64,000 nucleotides of DNA from Agrococcus carbonis (GTDB lineage Bacteria; Actinomycetota; Actinomycetes; Actinomycetales; Microbacteriaceae). The notes under the pieces were generated by a model, which saw only the letters and a list, made by a program, of their open reading frames with translations, was not told the origin of the DNA and did not search any database. The position numbers and the translations under genes are program-made. The DNA lies in assembly GCF_900104705.1 (NCBI RefSeq), contig NZ_LT629734.1:2170001-2234000 (forward strand), in the 5' to 3' direction. Positions 16,823-25,843 of the stretch are shown here, one piece after another (the first letter of the stretch is position 1; every line of letters begins with the position of its first letter).

Positions 16823-19636
16823 GTGAACACGGCGCAGCGTGCGACGAGGGCACCTGAGGGGCCACCTCTTGGAGAGAGCGTCGAGCTCCAGCGAGAGCGT
16901 CTGCGGGGCAAACAGTATGACCGCCCCATGCCTCTGCGCATCATGCTGGCCGGTGACGATCTCCAGACTTCATCGAGCGTTGCTGCAGCGAACGCCCGTG
17001 CGTTGCGGGCGCTGGGACACGCGGTTTTCGAGATCGACTTGCAGCGTCACCATCGCGCAACCCGCAGGTGGCGCGACGATCCTCTGCTGCTCGCCTTCGA
17101 TCCCAATCCCCTGAGCGCGGCGTTCGACGAGTTCCGGCCTCATCTTCTCGTCGTCGCCTCTGGAAGGGTGGGGCTCACAGAGGAAGTCGCGGGCTGGCTC
17201 CGCGAACGAGGGGTTGCATCTGTCGGGCTGCCCGCATCTGCCACGCAGGCATCGATGGTCGCCGATGCTTGGTTTGGGGGCTTCGACCGCTGCCTCGCAC
17301 CCTCGTCAGCCGTTGCTGCTGCGTGGCTAGAGCGCGGCGCCAACGACACCGACGTGCTGCCGCCGTCAGTCGATCGCGCCTGGGTGCTGCATCGGGTTCA
17401 ACCTCACCGCGGGAGTCTCCCCGACTTGATCACCTTCCAGGATGCTGATCCGGCAACGCCTGATGTCGCGCGAGCAACGCTGGACTTCGCCGGCCGGTTG
17501 GAGGGGCTGAACGTCAGGGTTGTGGGAGAAGCGTGGCCCGTACCGGGCGCTGCCGCGCACTCCATCGACGAGCGCGTGCAACTGGCGCGCGGCGTGGACG
17601 CGCACTTAGCGCTGTCCGGAGGGACACCGTCTATTGCGCGTGGCGTCTTCGAATCGATCGCCGCCGGAGCCGTTCTCTTTACCGACCTCGGGTCCGCGGT
17701 CGAAGAGTTCTTCGTTCCGGGGACCGAGATCGTCCGCATCGCTGGTCCTGAAGATCTGGTTGCGCGACTTGCCGAGTTGCGCTCTCGACCTAACGCGTTC
17801 GAAGAGCTGCGAACGCGCGCGTTCGCCAGCCTCGTCGACCATCATCTGTTGGAGGATCGCTGGCTCGCCATTCTCGAGCGCATGGTGTCCTCGGACACTT
17901 GGGCGAGCGCGGATGCCTTCTCGGATGTACTGCGCTCGGTGATCATCTCTGGGTTCTACGGCGCGCGCAATCGAGGCGACGATCTTCTCCTGAATGCAGT
18001 GGTTTCAGCATTGCGCGCTGCGGACCCGCGTTTGCTACCAGTGGTGGCCGGCGTCGATGCGCGAGCGATCGAGGAAGACTATGGCTTCCAGTCCTTCGAG
18101 CGGGAGGACCTCGTCGCTGCGGAACGCTTCGCCGCAGAGGCGGCCGCGATCGTCCTCGGCCCCGGCGGCCTGTGGCACGACTACTCGATCGCAGACGCGG
18201 GCGGGATCGCCGGGATGTTCGGTGGCGCGAGGGTGTCGCCTGCGCACCTCGCCCAGCTCCCGCTCATGGTGCGAGCGTACGGCGGAACGCTTCACGTGAT
18301 CGGCATGGGCGTGGGGCCGTTGCGCGATCAGGCAGCCAGGGCCGCCGTGCGTCTAGTGGGGTCGCTCGCTGATGCCGTCACGCTGCGGGATGAAGAGTCG
18401 CTAGCGTGGCTCGACGGCATCCGGGACGCTTGGTCGGTGGAGCCGCGGGTCGCTCCTGACCCAGTCTTCGCGCTCGAGCTGCCCCCATCGAAGCCGTCGG
18501 AGGCGCCAGAGGAGCCCTACATTGTTCTGAATCTGCGGCCTTGGGGCGACGGGTCGGATGTCGATCGGCTGCGCCGCGGCGTTCTTGCAACCGCTGCGCG
18601 ACTCGGCTTGGCCGTCGTCACTGTGCCGATGGAGCCCATCGACGTGGCGTCGATGACAAGCCGAGACGGCGACCCGGACGTAAAGGTATCCGCCATGCCA
18701 GTCGATGCGAGCCTGGCTGAATTGGTTGGCGTGATCGAGGGTGCTCGCGCTGTTGTCTCGATGCGACTGCACGCCTGCCTTCTGGCTCACCGCTTGACGC
18801 GGCCGACCATCGGGCTGTCGTACGACAGAAAGGTCAACGCGCACTTCGCGCAACTCGGGCGGGAATCCTGGCTGTTGCCATTGACGGCGAAGGCTGGTGA
18901 CGTGGGGTCGTTGCTGCGGGCGGCGCTCGTCGATGGCGCCCTGAGTCCCTCCTCGACGGAGGCCATGCGAATGATCGAAACAACCGCTCGCAACGCAATG
19001 GCTGAGTTCGCGAACACGCTGGCGAAGTCGGCGGTGCGTGGGGTCCCAGCGCCAGCAATTGGGCACCAGCCCGAGCGTCGCTGGCTCCATGGGCCCCCGA
19101 TTGACGTGGCCCAGGAGTCACGGATCGACCTCACAGCCGCGCACGTGTATTCCGGCTCTGCGAGTCACCCGGGAGCCGTCGTGCACCACGTGCATGAAGG
19201 CCACCCGTCACGTTGCACATTCGGCTTCGCTGCTCGTGCTCCGAAGGCTGGCGACTTCGTCGAATGGGAACTCTGCCTTCCCGCGGCTGCCCGATCAAGC
19301 CGCGTCGAAATCGTTATCCGCCAAACCCTGCGCGAGCAGGCCGCTCTCCGCGGCTACATTCACTACAGCGTCCGCGCCGGGGGCGAGGAACTCTTCCGGC
19401 AGGATATCGGCGCATGGCGGCCGGAGAACGCGGTTTGGGTAACGTTGCCGGGCGGGATCGAGCCGCGTAATCTCAGCGTCCGGCTGCTCGCTGAGCGCGA
19501 TTGTCCCGATTGGAATTGGGGCGTTGCATCGAAGATCACGATCGCCCGGGCGCGCGAGCTGCCGTGGGATGGGAATGACCTCTCGTGGGGTGCGTCGAGC
19601 CCGTTGGCGGCGTCTGCACGCTCGCATCGGACTTGA
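16823..19636 (+). CDS. CgeB-like glycosyltransferase / polysaccharide pyruvyltransferase fusion with C-terminal beta-rich module
   Basis: A 937-residue protein with three parts. Residues about 35-355 resemble a CgeB-type GT-B enzyme: IMLAGDDLQTSSSVAAANAR, then GVFESIAAGAVLFTDLGS as donor motif. Residues about 370-740 are a polysaccharide pyruvyltransferase (CsaB-like) domain, opening with ISGFYGARNRGDDLLLNAV, then LGPGGLWHDY, GMGVGPL and VSMRLHACLLAHRLTRPTIG. Residues about 770-920 look beta-rich. The pyruvyltransferase domain would add a 4,6-ketal pyruvate from PEP to a hexose. GTG 16823 lies 10 bases past the previous stop; ATG 16928 is an alternative start. The fusion implies that one polypeptide places a sugar and pyruvylates it. 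Confidence 0.87.
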   Translation: MNTAQRATRAPEGPPLGESVELQRERLRGKQYDRPMPLRIMLAGDDLQTSSSVAAANARALRALGHAVFEIDLQRHHRATRRWRDDPLLLAFDPNPLSAAFDEFRPHLLVVASGRVGLTEEVAGWLRERGVASVGLPASATQASMVADAWFGGFDRCLAPSSAVAAAWLERGANDTDVLPPSVDRAWVLHRVQPHRGSLPDLITFQDADPATPDVARATLDFAGRLEGLNVRVVGEAWPVPGAAAHSIDERVQLARGVDAHLALSGGTPSIARGVFESIAAGAVLFTDLGSAVEEFFVPGTEIVRIAGPEDLVARLAELRSRPNAFEELRTRAFASLVDHHLLEDRWLAILERMVSSDTWASADAFSDVLRSVIISGFYGARNRGDDLLLNAVVSALRAADPRLLPVVAGVDARAIEEDYGFQSFEREDLVAAERFAAEAAAIVLGPGGLWHDYSIADAGGIAGMFGGARVSPAHLAQLPLMVRAYGGTLHVIGMGVGPLRDQAARAAVRLVGSLADAVTLRDEESLAWLDGIRDAWSVEPRVAPDPVFALELPPSKPSEAPEEPYIVLNLRPWGDGSDVDRLRRGVLATAARLGLAVVTVPMEPIDVASMTSRDGDPDVKVSAMPVDASLAELVGVIEGARAVVSMRLHACLLAHRLTRPTIGLSYDRKVNAHFAQLGRESWLLPLTAKAGDVGSLLRAALVDGALSPSSTEAMRMIETTARNAMAEFANTLAKSAVRGVPAPAIGHQPERRWLHGPPIDVAQESRIDLTAAHVYSGSASHPGAVVHHVHEGHPSRCTFGFAARAPKAGDFVEWELCLPAAARSSRVEIVIRQTLREQAALRGYIHYSVRAGGEELFRQDIGAWRPENAVWVTLPGGIEPRNLSVRLLAERDCPDWNWGVASKITIARARELPWDGNDLSWGASSPLAASARSHRT

Positions 19637-19658
19637 ATGTGCGGTCCCGAGGCGTTGC

Positions 19659-22106
19659 TCAAGCGCCGGGTTGGACAATCTCCACGACAGTGACGTCGCT
19701 GCCGCTCCTGACGCGGGGCAACTGCGGCGCGTCAGTGGCCGACGACGTGATGCGGATACGGTGGGACTCAGCGACGCTCACGTTTCGAGAACGCCCTGTA
19801 TAGCGGACCTGGACCTCCACCGAGCGGGGATCAACTGAGTCTCGAATGGCGACAGCAAAGCTAGTACCCGTACCCACGCGTGCGGACCAGACATGCTTAC
19901 CTTCCGCGCGCACCCTGACCTCGAGTTGCGGCTCGGCGAAGTATCGTTCCCGCGCTGCAATGCGTATCTTCAGCGCGCGCGCATCCCCGGCGAGTGCCCA
20001 GAGTGATGTCGTGAGTGCGGAGCCTTGGTCGAGCAGGCCGGTGTTCGATGACAGCTGTGCGTGATCGATGGCTGGCTGGCGCTCAACTCGGTGCAAGAAG
20101 TCACGCACTGCGTCTGTACCTACGAAGCGCGAGCGCCACTTGGTCGACGCATCGCGCAGGGTGCGACTCCAGCGCGGTGAGTGAAGCAATCGCCAAGACT
20201 TCCTGCCGAGTTCGCCGGGGTCGCCGATTAGCACCGACGTGTCCGCCAGGTGGGGATATTCGGTCAGGTCGTTGAGGCGAGGGAGAAACACATGCTCAGC
20301 GGCGAACCACGCATGGTGGAAGAGGCTGTCGAACACGGGCTTGCTGCGTGTCCCAGCAGGGCTAATGAAAGCAGTCTCGGACGTAACCGCCCTGGCGAGT
20401 TCGGCTAGCGGGAGCTCTCGCAGCGATTCCCATGACTCGAGCGCAATGCCCGCGTCCGCGAGGTCCACCGAGAAGCCCGGCGACATTGCTTCCTCCACGT
20501 TGGCGCTCGCGCTAAGGCGCAACGACGCCCGCGCTGCAGGGCGCTGCTTGGCGACGGCTTCGACAAACGTGGGTGCGATCACGTGCGGAAGGCTGATCGC
20601 GCGTTCAAAGCCGGCGTCCCGAAAGCGGGACAGCGTGAGCGGGTCGGAGAAAGCGAGCACGTCGAAGTTCCGGGTCATTGCGGCGCTAGCCCGATTGACC
20701 TCGAACTGGCCGTCCAGCACTAGCACGCTCGTCGACCGGACATCGCTTAGCTGGCGTGAGTACTGACCCGAAAGCTTCAGCCTGTTGGAGCAGACCAGGA
20801 CGATCGCATCGCTCGCATCACGGGCACTGACGACGGTGTCGAGGGCTCGGTGCTCATCTGTGGCGGTTACGATCGTGACGGCGCGGCCCAGCGCTTTCAG
20901 CGAATCGACGAGCACGGCGGCGCGGTCGGTGGGCTGGGGCGGTCTATCAGTGACCACGACAACGCGACGTTCACTCGGTGCGGACGGCGCGTGGATATAC
21001 GACGCATCCTCGTGTCGCTCCGGATCGGCCGTCGGCGCGAGGCCGGACCGCTCGCCATCGAAGCGAGTGAACCAGCGCGCACGCTCCGCCGCGTCAAGGT
21101 CCTGCCACGAATCGTCGTCGGAAAGGAACGCCTCGAGCGCTTGAGCGCGCGCGTCTGCAGAGAAGTGCCGGCGGAAGCGTCGGGTGACGCGGTCGCTGAG
21201 CTCACGGAGCTCGGGCTCACTCCAGGAATGTCCGCGGACCACGTCGATCGCGGCCTCAACATCTTCGACGACAAGCATCTCTGGATACGTCTCGAAGGCG
21301 GGAGCCGAAGGAATGATGGATACAGTAGGAATACCCATAGCCATGTACTGGACAACTCTGCTGGGGTATTCGAAGAAGCCCAGGCGATCTAGGCCGGGGA
21401 ACCACGTCTCGAGGCCCTGGTGGTCCTTGAAGAACTGTGGAATGTTGATTGCCCAGGTAGTACGAGCGCCGGCTACGACAACTTCCGCATCGCTATCGAG
21501 GTAGCCCGCGGCTCGCTTCCAATAATCCGATCCGGTCTTCCCATGAATTCGAATGTCGTCACCGAACCGCGCCAGGTCAAAGTACCGGCGCCTCCGGACG
21601 GCGTCCTGCACATTCCCGAGAAACATTGCTCGGGACTCTTCCGCCTCTGATCGCCATACGCGAGGGAAAGCCTCGTGGTCTGTCCAGAACGGAAAGTTGA
21701 CCCCGGTGGGGCGGCCGAAGAAGCGCTCGTAGAAGCCGAGGACTGCTTCGTTGCCGCAATGCAGCACGCGGTCATACTGCTCGACTATCGGGCCGTACGA
21801 GAGGTCGAACAGCACGGGGTCGTCCGAGAACCACGCGACAGTTTTGATGCCGCGATCCCTGAGTCTCGCCAGAAGGTGGGGCGGCAAGGACGCGGGCCTG
21901 AACACGAAGACCCACTCGGGCGCGAAAGCGATGGTTTCCGATACCGCGCGCTCGAGGTTGAGTCGCTCAGCCACAGGGTGGGGAAAGCGGAAGCCATGAC
22001 CGATCTTGCCCGTTGCGAACACCTCGTGCCCCCGGCGAACGAGTGCGCGCTCCAATGAAGAATGGAGGTGGGTCTCGAGGATCCCGTCGAAGAGAGCGAT
22101 TCGCAT
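19659..22106 (-). CDS. CgeB-family glycosyltransferase with long C-terminal extension
   Basis: An 815-residue protein. MRIALFDGILETHLHSSLERAL opens an N-terminal domain with KTVAWFSDDPVLFDLSYG, as in CgeB/DUF3880 proteins. FFEYPSRVVQYMAMGIPTVS is the donor-site helix. Residues about 425-670 look like a second Rossmann-rich unit (VVVVTDRPPQPTDRAAVLVD). The last 120 residues are beta-rich and similar in character to the tail of the fusion at 16823. Start ATG 22106 lies 2 bases after the preceding stop, so translation is probably coupled. It converges on the fusion gene with 22 bases between stops. Base composition is lower in GC than the flanking backbone. Confidence 0.84.
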   Translation of the reverse strand: MRIALFDGILETHLHSSLERALVRRGHEVFATGKIGHGFRFPHPVAERLNLERAVSETIAFAPEWVFVFRPASLPPHLLARLRDRGIKTVAWFSDDPVLFDLSYGPIVEQYDRVLHCGNEAVLGFYERFFGRPTGVNFPFWTDHEAFPRVWRSEAEESRAMFLGNVQDAVRRRRYFDLARFGDDIRIHGKTGSDYWKRAAGYLDSDAEVVVAGARTTWAINIPQFFKDHQGLETWFPGLDRLGFFEYPSRVVQYMAMGIPTVSIIPSAPAFETYPEMLVVEDVEAAIDVVRGHSWSEPELRELSDRVTRRFRRHFSADARAQALEAFLSDDDSWQDLDAAERARWFTRFDGERSGLAPTADPERHEDASYIHAPSAPSERRVVVVTDRPPQPTDRAAVLVDSLKALGRAVTIVTATDEHRALDTVVSARDASDAIVLVCSNRLKLSGQYSRQLSDVRSTSVLVLDGQFEVNRASAAMTRNFDVLAFSDPLTLSRFRDAGFERAISLPHVIAPTFVEAVAKQRPAARASLRLSASANVEEAMSPGFSVDLADAGIALESWESLRELPLAELARAVTSETAFISPAGTRSKPVFDSLFHHAWFAAEHVFLPRLNDLTEYPHLADTSVLIGDPGELGRKSWRLLHSPRWSRTLRDASTKWRSRFVGTDAVRDFLHRVERQPAIDHAQLSSNTGLLDQGSALTTSLWALAGDARALKIRIAARERYFAEPQLEVRVRAEGKHVWSARVGTGTSFAVAIRDSVDPRSVEVQVRYTGRSRNVSVAESHRIRITSSATDAPQLPRVRSGSDVTVVEIVQPGA

Positions 22107-22108
22107 GG

Positions 22109-23701
22109 TCAGCACGTCCAATCTGACGGCGCGGAGTCGCCCGACCGACGCAAGTTGAACGGATCCGCGACGTAGCTGGGTATGGGGAAAACCGCGCTTG
22201 AATCGTGCGCTGGGTCTTGCTGATGCTGTAGCAACATTGTCGCGGCCGCGCCGCGCGCGATCCAAGCACCGGAATCGGTGCCTGGATCAAGACGCTCCTC
22301 CCGATCGCTGGTGCCGACGTCGGTCCAACGCGCTTTGGAAACGACGTCGCCAACGGGAAAGCGATCAAGCATCAAGAATAGGTCAAGCAGGTAGTCGGGA
22401 CCGTAGTCCGTGCCGCCGCTCATCGCGGCGAGCGCGTCCGGGGCGAGAGTTGGAGCAAGCGGCTCCGTATCAAGCACGCGGACCCTAAGTCCAGTCCGCG
22501 CTGTGATCTCGGACGCAGAGGATGTCGTCGCGGTACCGCGTGCCAGAAGGACTTCCAGCACGACGGGCAACCGCTCGGTGATGCTCTGGCGCTTCACCGC
22601 GTCGAGAAGCGCGCCCAACTGCTCCTCCTTCGCATCGAGAAACACTCGCAGGAGACTTGGCTGCCGGTCCTGAGGTTGGCCGACTAGCGAAGCGATTTGC
22701 ATCACTCGGTCCTGGTACAAGTGCTCAGCAGCCGTCCGGCGCCAAGCTCGCTGTCCGATTGCACGTCGGTAGACATCGTCTCGAAGCACCAAGGACATCG
22801 CGTCGGCCGCCTCGTCTTGGCTGGTCACGGTCAGTACTTCGCCGTCAGGGTACGTGCGCCGAATCGCGGGGGAATCCGCAGAGATGACGACCGTCTTGCA
22901 GGCGGATAGTTCAAAGATGCGGCGCGCGCACATTGTAGCGGATTGCGGCACTGAGTTGACGTTGAGGAAAATCTTGTGACGCTTATACTCGTGCACCATT
23001 TCGTCGTATGGTAGCGAGCCCACCACATTGTCTGAATACGCGACAGGGAATTGATATTCCGACGCCCCCTGCAGCATGCGGGAGTAGATCGTGAGCCCTG
23101 CCTCTTTCGCTGGCGGAAAGAGCATGTCCATTTGCTGCTGCCGCTCCGGGTACTTGTGCTGGAAGTACTGTCCGGCGAAGCAGACGGCGCCCTGCCGAAA
23201 AGAGTCGGTGCGGAACGGATTATGAATGAGCGGCGATGCCGCGAACTGCATGACGCCGACGCTGTCGCGCCCGGCCTCCGCGCGGTAGCGCGGGACCATG
23301 TCGCCCTCCGTGGTCAGCACGTGGTCAAACATGCTGGCGAGGGGAAGGAAATCCTCGAAGTGAGGGGGATCTTCCTTGTTCCAGAAGACGGTCGGAATGC
23401 CTCGTTGATTGCATGCGTCCAATAATTGCCGGATCGCCTTCTTCGGACCCGTCGACGACGTCAATTGGTAGCGCCAGGCCTTTTGATTGCCACTCCAGGC
23501 CGACTCGACGAAGAGGAGGTCGGGCTTGATCAGATCGAGGTCCGTGGCGACGTTCTGGGGCGTAATAGGCCACAAGTTCATTGACCCGTCGAAACACTGG
23601 GCCGAGAACGCGTCGAGCACGGAGACGGCATCGAGAGCGCCTGTGTGTCGCGGTGGCACTGGGTCGGGTCCAGTCGCCAGTGCTGTGAGTGTGCTCGGCA
23701 T
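22109..23701 (-). CDS. CgeB-type glycosyltransferase (paralogue of 11742)
   Basis: A 530-residue protein with the same core as the gene at 11742: DLLFVESAWSGNQKAWRYQ, GIPTVFWNKEDPPHFEDF, FAGQYFQHKYPERQQQMD and CARRIFELSACKTVVISADS. The C-terminal third resembles the GT2-like tail of the other copy, but the DDDD metal-binding run is not evident. That region (TDYGPDYLLDLFLMLDRFP) keeps only fragments, so this half may be catalytically dead. ATG 23701 follows GAGAGAGG. It sits between the unknown membrane protein upstream and the second CgeB gene downstream, in one minus-strand operon. Confidence 0.86.
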   Translation of the reverse strand: MPSTLTALATGPDPVPPRHTGALDAVSVLDAFSAQCFDGSMNLWPITPQNVATDLDLIKPDLLFVESAWSGNQKAWRYQLTSSTGPKKAIRQLLDACNQRGIPTVFWNKEDPPHFEDFLPLASMFDHVLTTEGDMVPRYRAEAGRDSVGVMQFAASPLIHNPFRTDSFRQGAVCFAGQYFQHKYPERQQQMDMLFPPAKEAGLTIYSRMLQGASEYQFPVAYSDNVVGSLPYDEMVHEYKRHKIFLNVNSVPQSATMCARRIFELSACKTVVISADSPAIRRTYPDGEVLTVTSQDEAADAMSLVLRDDVYRRAIGQRAWRRTAAEHLYQDRVMQIASLVGQPQDRQPSLLRVFLDAKEEQLGALLDAVKRQSITERLPVVLEVLLARGTATTSSASEITARTGLRVRVLDTEPLAPTLAPDALAAMSGGTDYGPDYLLDLFLMLDRFPVGDVVSKARWTDVGTSDREERLDPGTDSGAWIARGAAATMLLQHQQDPAHDSSAVFPIPSYVADPFNLRRSGDSAPSDWTC

Positions 23702-23712
23702 GTTTGCCTCTC

Positions 23713-24507
23713 TCAACTTTCAGAGCCATCTGCAGAGTCCGGCGCGAGCGCCAGGAGATGGAAGCCCGCAGACAAGCGCTCCACGCCGAGGGGGCGGTCC
23801 AGCAGCGTGGCGAGCCGACGCAATACCGCAGTTGCGGGCCACTTAGAGCTGTGCAACGCCATGATGACCGTGTCGAGCTGCCACCGAAGCGCTCGTCGGA
23901 GCCACACGAGATCTCCCTCCTCGGCTGCGCCAACGCTGTCCAGGTCTAGGAGAACATGGGTGAAGTACGCGTGCGGGAGCGCGGCCACTTGTGGTGTGCC
24001 CCATCGCGCGACTCTGAGTTCGATCGCGGTATCGATGACTCGCAGCTGCTTCGCGCCACTCGAACTCGTCAGAACAGCGACGCGCGCTCTTGCGCCAGCA
24101 TGCTGGATTGCAGTCGCGACGATCTCCGCGAATGGTTCCTCGGCACTCGGGTCTTCGCGCCGCACCGTGGTCACCGACTTGAGTTCCTGGCGCAGGACGG
24201 AGGAAGCGCTGGCTGGGATCGCGGATATATCGTCGCGCAGTGCCAGCGAACTGTCTGCTGATTCTTCTCGATTTCTCTCAAGCGCCGTCAGAATCTGCCG
24301 GTCGCGTTCGTAAACGGCAGCGATCGATCGTCGCGAAGTAGCCAAGGAGTCGCGCACGGTGCGCATCTCCCGAACGAGGTAGACGCCGGCGAGTGCTGCT
24401 GCGCCAACCAGCGAGGCGAGCGCTGGCCCCACCCAGGACAGTGCCGCGAGAATCGCGGTCACTGCCGCGAGGACGCTGGCCGCTACGAGCAGTAGTTGCT
24501 TCGCCAT
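23713..24507 (-). CDS. Membrane-anchored protein of unknown function in glycan cluster
   Basis: A 264-residue protein. Two adjacent hydrophobic helices lie at about residues 4-45 (LLLVAASVLAAVTAILAALS, then LASLVGAAALAGVYLV). A charged coiled-coil-like stretch follows to about residue 110 and a compact cytosolic domain completes the protein. In that domain ARVAVLTSSSGAKQLRVIDT and YFTHVLLDLDSV look like strands of a Rossmann-like sheet, but no catalytic signature is visible. The gene lies 11 bases before the ATG of the CgeB gene and is expected to be co-expressed. It might anchor glycosyltransferases at the membrane. I do not recognise the family. Confidence 0.72.
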   Translation of the reverse strand: MAKQLLLVAASVLAAVTAILAALSWVGPALASLVGAAALAGVYLVREMRTVRDSLATSRRSIAAVYERDRQILTALERNREESADSSLALRDDISAIPASASSVLRQELKSVTTVRREDPSAEEPFAEIVATAIQHAGARARVAVLTSSSGAKQLRVIDTAIELRVARWGTPQVAALPHAYFTHVLLDLDSVGAAEEGDLVWLRRALRWQLDTVIMALHSSKWPATAVLRRLATLLDRPLGVERLSAGFHLLALAPDSADGSES

Positions 24508-24588
24508 GCTCGATAGCCTCCGCCTCTAGATACCTCGTCCGCATCGGTAGGCGCCCGTACCAGTGCTGGTTCGAGCGCCCAGTAGAGC

Positions 24589-25740
24589 CTACAGGTCTGA
24601 CATGGCGAGGGCCTCGGGCGCTCGCCGCAGCGTGAGGAGTTTCCAGGAGTCCGAAGACTTCACTTCGATCGAGCTGATGACGCGCTCCGCCGAGGCCGAC
24701 TGATCGTTCCAGTTCCTCGGCCGCAGAAGTACGGAACGAACGTCCGCGGAGGCCGCAAGGGGCAGGAGGTCGATGGCGGCGGGGCCCGTCGTCGACGGGA
24801 CGTAGCAATACGCGCTGCCCACGTGCCGTGAGAATGGCCACGACAGAGTGCTGGGAGAGAGCACATCTCCAGCGGCGTCGAGCGCATGTGCCTCGACCAA
24901 GAACCCGCTCGGAGAGGTCGCTTGCGACGCGTGGACGCGCAATTCAAGGGAGCCATTGAGCGGTGGGACGCTCCAGTAGGTCGGCAGGTGCCCAGATGAG
25001 GGCCATCGGTTCTCATCCGCGACTCGGCGGATCGCTTCGGCGATCAGCGCCTCAGTGCGGTCGTCGTAATGGTACGGGGCGACTCCCCAGCGATGCCGTC
25101 TGCCGGCGCGAACCTCAGAGATGGGAAGCGCGACGGTGACGATCCCCAACTCCTCACCGATGAACTTGACGTAGCGTTCGAAGCGCTCCCCGTAGCCGTC
25201 ATTGAACCGCGGTGAGACTGAACTCACCTTGGTGCCGTCCTCGAAGCGGTCTGCCATGGCGGGCAGTATCGCTATGGTGCGATCGAACAGCTCCTTTGCG
25301 CGCAGCAGCGCGACGAAGCGTTCCGCGCCGCGCCTCCATAGTTCGAAGTGTTCCTCTGTATCGAACGCAACGACAGGCAGCTCGGGCAACGCGTCGACCG
25401 CGCCCGTCTGGTGAAGCTCCCAGTTGTTCGTGAAGTAGTGGCCATCCGGTGACCGCACGACGCCGTTTCGCTCGTCGACGATGTCCCACAGGACCAAGTC
25501 GACCACGTCAGCTCGATGCGAGACCTGGTCGAACAGGTCGCCCTGGTGATCGCTCTGCATGCTGCGGCGTTGGAAACTCGAAGGGATCCGTTCGGCGTGC
25601 AGTGGCGATGCGGCGACCGGCGAACCCGCGCTGATCAGCGACTGACGAGCGATATACGACTCGACCGAGAAGTCGGCAGCCACGTGGGAGAGCGCATCGC
25701 GCGAGACGCAGCTTCCGACGATCATCGCTGCTCTCGGCAT
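24589..25740 (-). CDS. DUF6270-like protein with C-terminal beta-rich extension (copy 2)
   Basis: A 383-residue homologue of the gene at 13645. AMIVGSCVSRDALSHV and YIARQSLISAGSP match copy 1, as do VDLVLWDIVDERNGVV and RWGVAPYHYDDRTEALI. About 130 extra residues follow the DUF6270 unit and look beta-rich (LELRVHASQATSPSGFLVEA; SIEVKSSDSWKLLTL). Two other proteins of this block have similar tails. The SGNH-like reading of the GSC and HY motifs is inference. It is divergent from the GT4 gene at 25844, and the gap of about 100 bases should hold both promoters. Confidence 0.8.
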   Translation of the reverse strand: MPRAAMIVGSCVSRDALSHVAADFSVESYIARQSLISAGSPVAASPLHAERIPSSFQRRSMQSDHQGDLFDQVSHRADVVDLVLWDIVDERNGVVRSPDGHYFTNNWELHQTGAVDALPELPVVAFDTEEHFELWRRGAERFVALLRAKELFDRTIAILPAMADRFEDGTKVSSVSPRFNDGYGERFERYVKFIGEELGIVTVALPISEVRAGRRHRWGVAPYHYDDRTEALIAEAIRRVADENRWPSSGHLPTYWSVPPLNGSLELRVHASQATSPSGFLVEAHALDAAGDVLSPSTLSWPFSRHVGSAYCYVPSTTGPAAIDLLPLAASADVRSVLLRPRNWNDQSASAERVISSIEVKSSDSWKLLTLRRAPEALAMSDL

Positions 25741-25843
25741 GCTCGATACGATAGCAACGTATCGCCCTAGTGTGCCGCGGCTGCCGGCTCATCCTGGTCG
25801 ACCCAGAACCACGAGCAGTTCGCTGCCCGAACACCCGAGAGCC

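Noticed and set aside
16823..19636. Transposase or phage genes as origin of the low-GC block
   Set aside because: No integrase, transposase, terminal repeats or tRNA attachment site was seen at either edge of 15.9-27.1 kb.
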